Shown here one piece after another: positions 1-6,483 of a stretch of DNA of 10,971 nt. A program made the translations under genes and the position numbers. Positions within the stretch are counted from its first letter, which is position 1. Each line of letters opens with the position of its first letter. Origin of the DNA: Firmicutes bacterium UBA3930 (GTDB lineage: Bacteria > Bacillota > Clostridia > Caldicoprobacterales > Caldicoprobacteraceae); contig DGEI01000031.1 in NCBI GenBank assembly GCA_002385885.1, forward strand, positions 1-10,971. Reading direction: 5' to 3'. Below the pieces are notes generated by a model. That model searched no databases. It had not been told where the DNA came from and saw only the letters and a list, made by a program, of their open reading frames with translations.

Positions 1-7
1 GAATTAT

Positions 8-37
8 AATATATCACACTATATGGACCATGATCAA
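8..37 (-). promoter_or_regulatory. Possible sigma-A promoter reading out of the left edge
   Basis: On the minus strand TTGATC (32-37) is followed after 18 bases by TATATT (8-13), matching the sigma-A consensus at 4 of 6 and 5 of 6 positions. It would serve a gene beyond the left edge. The stretch is very AT-rich, so a chance match is likely. Confidence 0.22.
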
Positions 38-138
38 GTTATTATATCAATGTTTATAATGTTATTTTTCGCGTTTGATAAAAGTTTATTCAATAATACT
101 TCATTTTTCTCGTCAATGCACACAAATTCGCAGTTCAT
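34..138 (-). CDS. Possible small ORF (34 aa) overlapping the end of the SBP-like gene
   Basis: The sequence shows an ATG at 138-136 that overlaps the TGA stop (137-135) of the upstream gene in an ATGA arrangement, then 33 further sense codons to a TGA at 34-36. The predicted peptide begins MNCEFVCIDEKNEVLLNKLL and ends NIINIDIIT. An in-frame ATG seven codons earlier (159-157) would give 41 residues. The purine run AGAAGGAAG sits directly before the 138 start, closer than an ideal Shine-Dalgarno. I do not recognise it. It may be a translationally coupled small protein, or the frameshifted natural C-terminus of the upstream protein, or chance. Confidence 0.25.
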   Translation of the reverse strand: MNCEFVCIDEKNEVLLNKLLSNAKNNIINIDIIT

Positions 139-797
139 CTTCCTTCTGTCGCTATCCATTTCAGAACATCCGCAGCCTTTTCAGTATTCTTGCTATAGCT
201 CATTACGCTGATTACCTTTTCTTCGGTATTATAACCCGAATCCTTAAACAGATTAACTCCCTTTAAGGGTATACCGTATAGGCGGGGCTGAGTATCTTCG
301 TTACTTACAGGGTCAGCTTCCATTTTTACTTTATAGTCCTCCAGTTCTTCCCAGGAAACATACTGTAATATCTCTTCATCCACTACCTTTTCCAAAGGTA
401 TAAAAGCTCCCTGTTTGGCAAACTGTTCATAATCCTCTTTATTAAACACAAAGATATCTCCTGATTGGCTCGCCAACATAACCATAAGTTTTTGTCTGCT
501 GGCCATTTCCAATTGGGGATCTATACCTTCTCCCAATGGTATATTCATAATATTTATTTCCAACAGCTCGGGGAACTCATCCAGCATACGCTGGCTGACA
601 AGCTGTATATGTTCATCCAGTGCATAATCACCTATCAAAAATATATCCACTTTCTTTTCAGGTGGAGTCTGAGGCCTGGTCATTGCCGTTATCAAACTCC
701 ACAACATAACAGTGACCAGTATGGCCACAACATATTTCCACCAATCATAACTAAGGTGATTCTGAAGCCTTTCTTTATTGACCGTCACCCGATACAT
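135..797 (-). CDS. Membrane-anchored, solute-binding-protein-like protein (220 aa)
   Basis: A basic N-terminus is followed by one strong hydrophobic segment (about residues 19-39, beginning DWWKYVVAILV). It has no lipobox, so it looks like a signal anchor with the rest outside the cell. The region of about residues 100-137 (RQKLMVMLASQSGDIFVF, then an aromatic/acidic stretch and GAFIPLEKV) and the C-terminal KAADVLKWI helix resemble parts of extracellular sugar-type solute-binding proteins. However, those are usually 400 residues or more, so most of the two-lobe fold is absent. The ATG at 797 is preceded by AAAGGGTGAT with 7 bases of spacing. The gene follows the lysS terminator and has its own promoter candidate. 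Ligand and role are unknown. It could be a sensor or accessory subunit, or a shortened remnant, although the reading frame is intact. Confidence 0.8.
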   Translation of the reverse strand: MYRVTVNKERLQNHLSYDWWKYVVAILVTVMLWSLITAMTRPQTPPEKKVDIFLIGDYALDEHIQLVSQRMLDEFPELLEINIMNIPLGEGIDPQLEMASRQKLMVMLASQSGDIFVFNKEDYEQFAKQGAFIPLEKVVDEEILQYVSWEELEDYKVKMEADPVSNEDTQPRLYGIPLKGVNLFKDSGYNTEEKVISVMSYSKNTEKAADVLKWIATEGR

Positions 798-835
798 TCA
801 ACGTATCACCCTTTATATAAATATTACACATGTAT

Positions 836-864
836 ATTATAAATGAAACACCTGTAATATACAA
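836..864 (-). promoter_or_regulatory. Candidate sigma-A promoter for the SBP-like gene
   Basis: On the minus strand TTGTAT (859-864) lies 17 bases before a perfect TATAAT (836-841). This predicts a start near 829 and a leader of about 30 bases before the ATG at 797. It lies directly after the lysS terminator hairpin, as expected for an independent unit. The -35 matches only 3 of 6 positions. Confidence 0.5.
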
Positions 865-866
865 GT

Positions 867-888
867 ACGACCGGGAAATCCCGGCCGT
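867..888 (-). terminator. Likely intrinsic terminator hairpin after lysS
   Basis: On the minus strand a 9-bp stem forms between 888-880 and 875-867, around an ATTT loop (879-876). One pair is G.U in minus-strand RNA but would be A.C in plus-strand RNA, which supports the minus orientation. The following tract (ACTTGTATATT) is only moderately U-rich, so termination may be partial. Confidence 0.5.
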
Positions 889-910
889 AAGCATCTTCTC
901 TGGGTGTTAA

Positions 911-949
911 TGCTGATTGCCTGTCAAATCCCATGCAATCATATCAGCA
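911..949 (-). other. Bulged stem-loop in the lysS 3' untranslated region
   Basis: Between the lysS stop and the terminator, the arm at 911-920 (TGCTGATTGC on plus) pairs with 935-949, which carries a five-base insertion inside the complementary sequence. The result is a 10-bp stem with a 5-nt bulge and a 14-nt loop. It has no U-tract. It may protect the 3' end of the mRNA or be chance. Confidence 0.28.
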
Positions 950-965
950 AAGAAATAATTAAAAT

Positions 966-2462
966 TTATTCTCTGGGCTTCATGGTTGGAAACAGTATGA
1001 CGTCACGGATAGAGTAGGAATCGGTCAACAGCATAACCAACCTGTCAATACCTATACCTAAACCGCCCGTTGGGGGCATTCCGATCTCCAGAGCGTGTAC
1101 AAAATCTTCATCCATCATGTGAGCCTCGTCATCACCGGCAGCACGCAGCCTGGCCTGCTCCATAAACCGTTCCCTTTGGTCCATGGGATCGTTCAACTCA
1201 GAAAAGGCATTCGCCATTTCCCGCCCTGTTATAAATAACTCAAAACGATAGGTCAACCTGGGATCGTCTTTAATTCTCTTGGCAAGAGGTGATACTTCAA
1301 TTGGATAATCCAATATGAATGTAGGCTGCACCAGATGTTCCTCCACCTTTTCTTCGAAAACCTCGTTTAATACCTTTCCCCATGTGGCATCCTTGTCCAC
1401 ATTTACACCTGCCTCCCGGGCCGCTTTCCTTGCTTCCTCATCAGTTGATATGCCGGAAAAATCCAGCCCGGTATACTCCTTAACAGCATCAGTCATGGTC
1501 AACCTTCGCCAGGGAGGCGTCAAATCAATCTCGGTACCCTGGTACATAATCCTGGTGGTTCCCAGCACCTCATTTGCTATGCTGACTATCATATTCTCTG
1601 TTAGCTCCATCATATCATGATAATCGCCATAAGCCTTGTATATCTCCACAGAAGTAAACTCAGGGTTATGTTTTATTGACATACCTTCGTTCCTGAATAT
1701 TCTCCCTACTTCATATACTTTGTCAAACCCGCCTATAATCAAACGCTTTAAATGCAGCTCGGTGGCAATGCGCAGATACATATCTATATCCAATGTATTG
1801 TGATGAGTAATAAATGGCCGCGCTGTCGCTCCACCAGCCGTCGTATGGAGGATAGGGGTTTCCACTTCAAGATAACCCCTCTCGTCCAAATAATTCCTGA
1901 TCCCGCGGATTATCTTCGACCGGATTTCAAAAGTCCGGCGCACATCAGGATTTACTATCAGATCGGTATAACGGTGTCTGTAGCGCAGGTCAGGATCCTT
2001 AAGTCCATGCCACTTCTCCGGAAGAGGATGCAAAGATTTGGCAAGAAGCACCATCTCCTGCACCTTTACAGTAATCTCCCCCATCCTGGTCCTGAAAACA
2101 ACACCTGTCAGTCCAATAATATCACCAATATCATAGGATCGGAAACTTTGATACTGTTCATCCCCTACCTCATTGATTTGGACAAATATCTGTATTTGCC
2201 CACTGCTGTCCAGGATATGAGCGAAACTCGCCTTTCCCATTATCCTCCTGGTAATTATTCTGCCGGCTATTGATACCTTCTGCCCTTCCATATTATCAAA
2301 ATCGTCAATAATCTGACGAGCCTTATGGGTGACATCATACCTGGTAATATCAAAGGGATCCTTTCCTTCCTGGCGTAGTTTTTCAAGTTTTTCCCTTCGC
2401 ACCAGCAAAATCTCGTTCAAATTCTGTTCTTCAGTCCGGGTTTCCACCTTTGTATCGTTCAT
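966..2462 (-). CDS. lysS: Lysine--tRNA ligase, class II (LysS)
   Basis: This enzyme charges tRNA-Lys with lysine, using ATP, in the cytoplasm; it normally acts as a homodimer. At 498 residues it has the usual bacterial length. After a helical N-terminus comes the OB-fold anticodon-binding domain (about 62-142). The class II catalytic core follows: motif 1 (about 178-205, ending EVETPIL), the ATELHLKRL stretch (233-241), motif 2 with FRNEG (256-260), and motif 3 with GIGIDRL (469-475) close to the C-terminus. The ATG at 2462 lies 15 bases after the greA stop. Its AAGGGTG Shine-Dalgarno overlaps that stop, so the two genes are almost certainly co-transcribed and perhaps coupled. No T-box leader is seen, and the hairpin at 867-888 closes the unit. 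Confidence 0.98.
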   Translation of the reverse strand: MNDTKVETRTEEQNLNEILLVRREKLEKLRQEGKDPFDITRYDVTHKARQIIDDFDNMEGQKVSIAGRIITRRIMGKASFAHILDSSGQIQIFVQINEVGDEQYQSFRSYDIGDIIGLTGVVFRTRMGEITVKVQEMVLLAKSLHPLPEKWHGLKDPDLRYRHRYTDLIVNPDVRRTFEIRSKIIRGIRNYLDERGYLEVETPILHTTAGGATARPFITHHNTLDIDMYLRIATELHLKRLIIGGFDKVYEVGRIFRNEGMSIKHNPEFTSVEIYKAYGDYHDMMELTENMIVSIANEVLGTTRIMYQGTEIDLTPPWRRLTMTDAVKEYTGLDFSGISTDEEARKAAREAGVNVDKDATWGKVLNEVFEEKVEEHLVQPTFILDYPIEVSPLAKRIKDDPRLTYRFELFITGREMANAFSELNDPMDQRERFMEQARLRAAGDDEAHMMDEDFVHALEIGMPPTGGLGIGIDRLVMLLTDSYSIRDVILFPTMKPRE

Positions 2463-2477
2463 TTACATCTCACACCC

Positions 2478-2957
2478 TTATTTGTTTATCTCTAATATCT
2501 TGAACTTTATAATTCCATCAGGAACATATACATCTACAGTAGTTCCAACGGTTTTTCCCAGAAGCGCCCTTCCAACCGGAGATTTGTTGGATATTTTATT
2601 GTTTGCAGGATCGGCCTCGGTAGAGCCTACGATGGTATACTCCATAATATCATTAGTCTCAACATCCTGCAACTTAACTTTAACGCCAACACTTACCACA
2701 TCTGTTGTTATATCCTCATCATCGATTATTTTTGCGTTTCTGAGAAGGTTCTCAAGAGTGACAATTCGTCCTTCAATAAATGCCTGCTCATTTTTAGCTT
2801 CATCGTATTCAGAGTTTTCACTTAAATCTCCGAAAGCAACGGATTGTTTTATTCGTTCTGCAATTTCCCTTCGTCTTACCGTCTTCAAATACTCCAGTTC
2901 TTCCTCCAATTTCGCAACGCCTTCGGGTGTTAGGACAGTATCTGTATAATCTGTCAT
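2478..2957 (-). CDS. greA: Transcription elongation factor GreA
   Basis: GreA enters the RNA polymerase secondary channel and stimulates cleavage of backtracked RNA, restarting stalled complexes. The 159-residue protein is the usual length. An N-terminal antiparallel coiled coil (about 1-78) carries the tip motif GDLSENSEYDEAK, in which D44 and E47 correspond to the acidic pair that positions catalytic Mg2+. The C-terminal FKBP-like domain (about 82-159) contains SPVGRALLGKTVG and VPDG. The ATG at 2957 follows AAGGGGAG at good spacing. lysS follows after 15 bases. Upstream is a 212-base gap with a stem-loop, so greA-lysS may have its own promoter, but no convincing hexamer pair was found there. 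Confidence 0.97.
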   Translation of the reverse strand: MTDYTDTVLTPEGVAKLEEELEYLKTVRRREIAERIKQSVAFGDLSENSEYDEAKNEQAFIEGRIVTLENLLRNAKIIDDEDITTDVVSVGVKVKLQDVETNDIMEYTIVGSTEADPANNKISNKSPVGRALLGKTVGTTVDVYVPDGIIKFKILEINK

Positions 2958-3087
2958 ACTGAATTCTCCCCTTCATTGATTATCTGATATATTTCGTGAT
3001 TTATTATGGTGATAATATATGTTAGAGCTGCACTTTTTTATACACCACAATCATCTGCACCCACTAAACTTTTAATATCAATACAAT

Positions 3088-3122
3088 AAGCACTGGCACA
3101 AGAAACCTTTGTGGCAGTGCTT
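3088..3122 (-). terminator. Stem-loop between the 366-aa gene and greA, possible terminator
   Basis: The arms AAGCACTG-CACAA (3088-3101) and TTGTG-CAGTGCTT (3109-3122) form a 13-bp stem with one internal mismatch and a 7-base loop. On the minus strand the next bases (ATTGTATTGATATT) are only weakly U-rich. On the plus strand the hairpin is followed by GAAAAATTTTTG, which looks more like a terminator, but no plus-strand gene ends here. It may terminate or attenuate transcription coming from the dusB side. Confidence 0.42.
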
Positions 3123-3169
3123 GAAAAATTTTTGTTTATTTATTTTAGGATATTATATTTAAATGTAGA

Positions 3170-4270
3170 TTATTTGTCAAGGAATAAAACTCTTTTCTTG
3201 CTTCTCTGTGTTTTTCTGTAATCATGGCTAACCGTACGGCTGTTTTTCCTAAAATAACGCATTCGAAACCGATCATATGAAACCTCTCCATCAACCGATA
3301 CAAAACCTTTCACCCTGGTCTCCCCAAATAAATCCTTTATCAGATCCAATTGAGTGAGCGGGGAAACATTCAAGGTTTTCATTGCGGTTAAATTGTTTTC
3401 GGGAATATACAGCACAGACTCCAGCACGCCAGCTGTTTCCCAAAAGGAAAGCTGTTTATCGGCCTTTATTTCTTCCGGTAATTCGGTCCAGCCTGATAGA
3501 ATCCAGAAAGGGCCCCTATATTTCCTGATCTCTTCTATAAAATCCAAATTAAGAGGTCCCGCATAGACGACAATCAAAGCATTTTTTAATAGCCGGATGT
3601 CGCACTCATGAGTTAAAATCACAAGTTGTCTGTCCTTAAGACACTCTTTCAAATCTGTTGTGACAGGACAGGCCAGTCCGGTTTCGTTCATGATCTCGTC
3701 AGACAACCTGAACAGCTTATCCGTTGAGCGGCCGCCCAGTATAATAAAATTAAGAAAGGGCACCAGCTCCATAGCCAGCAAACGTCCCATATCCGTATCG
3801 GCGCACCAGACTCCCGCTTCTATGCCGGACAATTGATTTTTCAGTATTCCCATTAAATGCCTCAGACATTGGATCATCGTAATAATGCGTATATTAGAAC
3901 CATTGCTTAAAAGTAACTGGTTTTCCAAATGTTCAACCACTTCAGCCGGTATCAGATCATGAAAAAAAGGAACACACATGAATTGGATGCCGGATTCCTT
4001 TATCAGCTGTATAAATCTGAACAGCCTTTTCTTACGCTTAGAGAGAGACAGCGTATTCCATCTTAAAATAAAGCCGGGAATTTCAAGTATATATCCCAAT
4101 TCCCGATGACGATCCAAATGGTGAATTGTTGCCGCTATTTTAATACGCCTGTCTGCTTTCCAGGCTCTGTAAGCAGCGGCAGCCCTTCCTATAAAACCAC
4201 CACTTTTTGTTTTATTGCAGTACTCGCCTCTGCCACTGTAATGGAGGGTCATAACGGCAAACTTGTACAT
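3170..4270 (-). CDS. Uncharacterised protein with Rossmann-like central segment and basic tail (366 aa)
   Basis: I do not recognise this as a named family. The middle (about 150-235) has the look of a nucleotide-binding Rossmann fold of the shikimate dehydrogenase or acyl-ACP reductase type: a strand and turn (GVWCADTDMGRLLAMEL, 153-169), then FIILGGRSTDKLFRLSDEI, and a second half ending LVILTHE. The glycine-rich GxGxxG loop is missing; ADTDMG stands in its place, so cofactor binding is doubtful. The N-terminal part (1-140) is rich in Arg and His. The last 35 residues are strongly basic (RFRMRYFRKNSRT, YRKTQRSKKR), which suggests RNA, DNA or ribosome contact. The ATG at 4270 lies 15 bases after the upstream gene's stop, with GGAG spanning that junction, so the two are probably co-translated and may form a complex. 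Confidence 0.85.
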   Translation of the reverse strand: MYKFAVMTLHYSGRGEYCNKTKSGGFIGRAAAAYRAWKADRRIKIAATIHHLDRHRELGYILEIPGFILRWNTLSLSKRKKRLFRFIQLIKESGIQFMCVPFFHDLIPAEVVEHLENQLLLSNGSNIRIITMIQCLRHLMGILKNQLSGIEAGVWCADTDMGRLLAMELVPFLNFIILGGRSTDKLFRLSDEIMNETGLACPVTTDLKECLKDRQLVILTHECDIRLLKNALIVVYAGPLNLDFIEEIRKYRGPFWILSGWTELPEEIKADKQLSFWETAGVLESVLYIPENNLTAMKTLNVSPLTQLDLIKDLFGETRVKGFVSVDGEVSYDRFRMRYFRKNSRTVSHDYRKTQRSKKRVLFLDK

Positions 4271-4285
4271 CTATGCTATCTCCAG

Positions 4286-5191
4286 TCAATTCAAATGCTC
4301 CACCCTATGCTTTATCCCAAATTGGCTTATCATATCCATATACATATCAGCCGTGAGCTCTTCAGGTTTTTTCCCGGAAAGACTAACTATAAGAGCTTCC
4401 ATAACATTAGTTCCGTAAGAGCGTCCGTCGAATTCCGGAGTTGAAGTAACAAGCAGCTTAGCACCGCGATTTTTAAGCATCTGTACATCCTGAAGCGTAA
4501 CAGTATTGGTCACAATAATTTTACCATCCAGATCCTCAGGAAGATACCGTTTTATATACAAAAAATCTCCGGCTATAATATCTGCCATATTATAATACCG
4601 GCTGTACTTGGAAACTACCTCCTCCTGCTTTTTACCGGTTGGGTAAAGAATTTCAAATGGCATGCGTGAAATCACAGGCATTAACACAGCAGCCAATCTA
4701 TGGAGGTTTTTTAGCTTGTATATAGGAACAGGAATCCCCAGGGCAAATATCAAATCGCCAAATATCATACTGCATCCCATATCGGTAAAAGCCTGAGCCA
4801 TCCCAAACCTATCCATACCCGAAACTAAAAGCACCTTTTTGTTGCTGAGATATATATTGCATTGCTGACTTATAAACTTTACCATATTGCGTTCCAAGGT
4901 ATTTTTTAATCCCGAGCCATCAACAATTGGAGTCTTTATGGCAGCTCTGGCAATAGGCAGCGCTGCCCTTAAAACATATTTCCGTCCGTTTCTTCCGTAC
5001 AGATAAAGATCAATTCCACCCATACCAAATACATCTACTTTACCGTCCAACTCTTTTATAAGGCTGACAGCTTTATTTATATCGCCGTCTGTTCCTATTC
5101 TCTCTATGATAAAATCCTGACCGCATATGTTTACAGTTACCCTGTGATCACGTGAAGAGGCCCCTATACTGACACTCACAATCCTCTTCAT
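4286..5191 (-). CDS. 'Quinate 5-dehydrogenase'-annotated family protein (301 aa)
   Basis: The sequence resembles, from memory, a Clostridia family often labelled quinate/shikimate 5-dehydrogenase; that activity is not established. Visible landmarks are FGMGGIDLYLYGRNGRKY (55-72), a central Rossmann-like unit (KVLLVSGMDRFGMAQAF, 119-135) followed by GDLIFALGIPVPI, a strand GKIIVTNTVT (223-232), and a well-defined C-terminal block LVTSTPEFDGRSYGTNVMEA (247-266). There is no canonical GxGxxG loop; SGMDRFG takes its position, and I see no clear shikimate-type Lys/Asp catalytic pair. The ATG at 5191 has a strong GAGGAGG Shine-Dalgarno. The gene follows dusB by 73 bases and precedes the other Rossmann-like gene by 15, consistent with one operon. 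A role in tRNA or translation quality control would be inference from the neighbours only. Confidence 0.85.
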   Translation of the reverse strand: MKRIVSVSIGASSRDHRVTVNICGQDFIIERIGTDGDINKAVSLIKELDGKVDVFGMGGIDLYLYGRNGRKYVLRAALPIARAAIKTPIVDGSGLKNTLERNMVKFISQQCNIYLSNKKVLLVSGMDRFGMAQAFTDMGCSMIFGDLIFALGIPVPIYKLKNLHRLAAVLMPVISRMPFEILYPTGKKQEEVVSKYSRYYNMADIIAGDFLYIKRYLPEDLDGKIIVTNTVTLQDVQMLKNRGAKLLVTSTPEFDGRSYGTNVMEALIVSLSGKKPEELTADMYMDMISQFGIKHRVEHLN

Positions 5192-5264
5192 AATTTCCTC
5201 CTCAAATCAATAATATTCAGCATGCCTGTATTTCATACCAATTGAAGGCATATACCCTATTTAA

Positions 5265-6278
5265 TTATAGCTGATATTTATAATTGCACAAGGGTTCTGA
5301 ATCATCTTTTTCCAACTGAACCAGGTAGCTGTTCAGCAGCCCGTGAATGGCATCGATACCTGTGAAACTGTTTATGGCATTTTTTATCCTATTTGCATTT
5401 GGCAGGCCCTTCAGATACCAGCTGATATGTTTTCTCATCTCCCTGATGCCTGTCTCGACCCCCTTGTAATCTATCATCATATCCATATGCCTGAGAGCCA
5501 TAAGAATTCTTTCCCTTGGTGAAGGATTAGGCAATATCTCACCGGTTGCCAAATAATGTGTAATCCTTCTGAAGAGCCAGGGATTCCCCTGGGCGCCCCG
5601 TCCTACCATCACACCGTCACATCCCGTTTCATCCAGCATTTGTTTGGCATCCTCGGGAGTAAAAATGTCCCCGTTGCCTATAACCGGTATTGAAACAGCC
5701 TGTTTGACCTTTTTTATAATATCCCAATCGGCTGTGCCGGAATAAAGCTGCTGCCGGGTACGGCCGTGTACTGTAACAGCACACCCGCCTGCTTCCTCAA
5801 TTATTTGGGCTATCTCAACTGCATTTACGCTTTTCTCATCCCACCCTTTTCGTATTTTAACTGTGACAGGTATCCTGGAAGCCTCAACTACTGCTTTGAC
5901 AATCTGATAAACCTTTGCCGGTTGACACATCAGCGCACAACCTTCACCGTTCCTGACGATCTTCGGAGTTGGGCATCCCATATTAATATCAATTATATCA
6001 GCGTCTGTTTCGGATAACTGCCGGGCCATTTCTGCCATGATATGTTCTTCAGACCCAAATATTTGTACCCCTATAGGATGTTCATCGGAATGGATCTCTA
6101 TGATACGTTCAGACTTATGACTTCCATAATAAAGCCCTTTGGCGCTTACCATCTCGGTATATACCATACCGCATCCCTGTTCCCTGCACAGCAGGCGGAA
6201 GGGCATATCAGTAACTCCCGCCATTGGCGCCAGGAACACATTGTTGGAAACATTTAAACTGCCTATCTTTATTCTCAA
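5265..6278 (-). CDS. dusB: tRNA-dihydrouridine synthase B (DusB, NifR3 family)
   Basis: An FMN enzyme that reduces specific uridines in the tRNA D-loop to dihydrouridine using NADPH. The 337 residues form the usual TIM barrel plus helical C-terminal domain. Landmarks are APMAGVTDMPFR (17-28, FMN phosphate/entry motif), INMGCPTPK with the catalytic Cys102, the VTVKIRKGWD strand with its FMN-contacting Lys, VHGRTRQQLYSGTADW, GNGDI, and GVMVGRGAQGNPWLF. The helical domain carries the KHISWYLKGLPNA stretch common to the family. The start is TTG at 6278, fixed by an AGGAGG seven bases upstream; no ATG fits better. It is the first gene of the dusB-to-lysS run. A terminator-like hairpin ends about 18 bases before its Shine-Dalgarno, so its promoter must lie upstream of, or overlap, that hairpin. 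Confidence 0.96.
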   Translation of the reverse strand: MRIKIGSLNVSNNVFLAPMAGVTDMPFRLLCREQGCGMVYTEMVSAKGLYYGSHKSERIIEIHSDEHPIGVQIFGSEEHIMAEMARQLSETDADIIDINMGCPTPKIVRNGEGCALMCQPAKVYQIVKAVVEASRIPVTVKIRKGWDEKSVNAVEIAQIIEEAGGCAVTVHGRTRQQLYSGTADWDIIKKVKQAVSIPVIGNGDIFTPEDAKQMLDETGCDGVMVGRGAQGNPWLFRRITHYLATGEILPNPSPRERILMALRHMDMMIDYKGVETGIREMRKHISWYLKGLPNANRIKNAINSFTGIDAIHGLLNSYLVQLEKDDSEPLCNYKYQL

Positions 6279-6285
6279 CTGTATT

Positions 6286-6291
6286 CCTCCT
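6286..6291 (-). promoter_or_regulatory. Shine-Dalgarno that fixes the TTG start of dusB
   Basis: A perfect AGGAGG on the minus strand lies seven bases before TTG at 6278-6276. The encoded MRIKIGSLN begins just where DusB proteins usually begin, so the non-ATG start is well supported. Confidence 0.85.
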
Positions 6292-6308
6292 GCTGCTCAG
6301 GATTTGAA

Positions 6309-6341
6309 CAAAACAGCCACGGATTTCCCGCGGCCGTTTTT
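6309..6341 (-). terminator. Intrinsic terminator (possibly bidirectional) downstream of the sugar cluster
   Basis: In minus-strand RNA, GGCCGCGG (6335-6328) pairs with CCGUGGCU (6322-6315) with two G.U pairs around a GAAAU loop. The stem can extend through AAAAC against GUUUU (6340-6336 with 6314-6310). The flanking A-run and U-run give it the form of a terminator on either strand. It lies between the second sugar oxidoreductase gene and dusB, and may also act as a leader attenuator for dusB. Confidence 0.65.
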
Positions 6342-6381
6342 CCATTTCTTGTACCCGGGTGAACTTATCTATCGTACACAT

Positions 6382-6420
6382 AGGCAGTCTGGCGGAGTAT
6401 TTGACACCGCCAGACTGCCT
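6382..6420. repeat. Perfect 14-bp inverted repeat
   Basis: AGGCAGTCTGGCGG (6382-6395) and its exact reverse complement (6407-6420) enclose 11 bases, within which a further G-C and T-A pair can form after one mismatch. On the minus strand no U-tract follows (the next bases are ATGTGTACGATAG), so it is not a standard terminator for the upstream gene. It could stabilise the mRNA 3' end, support the terminator at 6309-6341, or be a protein-binding site. Confidence 0.85.
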
Positions 6421-6428
6421 CATATAGT
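6401..6428 (+). promoter_or_regulatory. Near-consensus sigma-A promoter on the plus strand inside the palindrome
   Basis: The plus strand carries a perfect TTGACA (6401-6406), a 16-base spacer, and TATAGT (6423-6428, 5 of 6 matches). The -35 sits in the palindrome loop and the right palindrome arm fills most of the spacer. Transcription from about 6435 would run antisense into the 3' end of the gene at 6484-7647. No plus-strand gene is seen, so this would make an antisense or small RNA, if it is real. Confidence 0.3.
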
Positions 6429-6483
6429 TTTTATACCTCGGAAAATGTTATCCGGTTCCCTTGGCAATAAAACAAGCAGCCTA

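Noticed and set aside
465..842. 125-codon plus-strand ORF opposite the SBP-like gene
   Set aside because: It is a shadow of the minus-strand gene with atypical composition (many His, Tyr and Gln) and no start signals. The other plus-strand ORFs opposite lysS, greA, dusB and the sugar genes were rejected for the same reason.
2958..3087. Promoter for greA in the AT-rich gap
   Set aside because: Several TATA-like strings occur (for example TATAAA and TATATT on minus) but none has a matching -35 at proper spacing, so no promoter was called.
6208..6423. 71-codon minus-strand ORF covering the intergenic hairpins and the start of dusB
   Set aside because: It consists of the palindrome and terminator sequence, overlaps dusB in another frame and has no suitable ribosome binding site.
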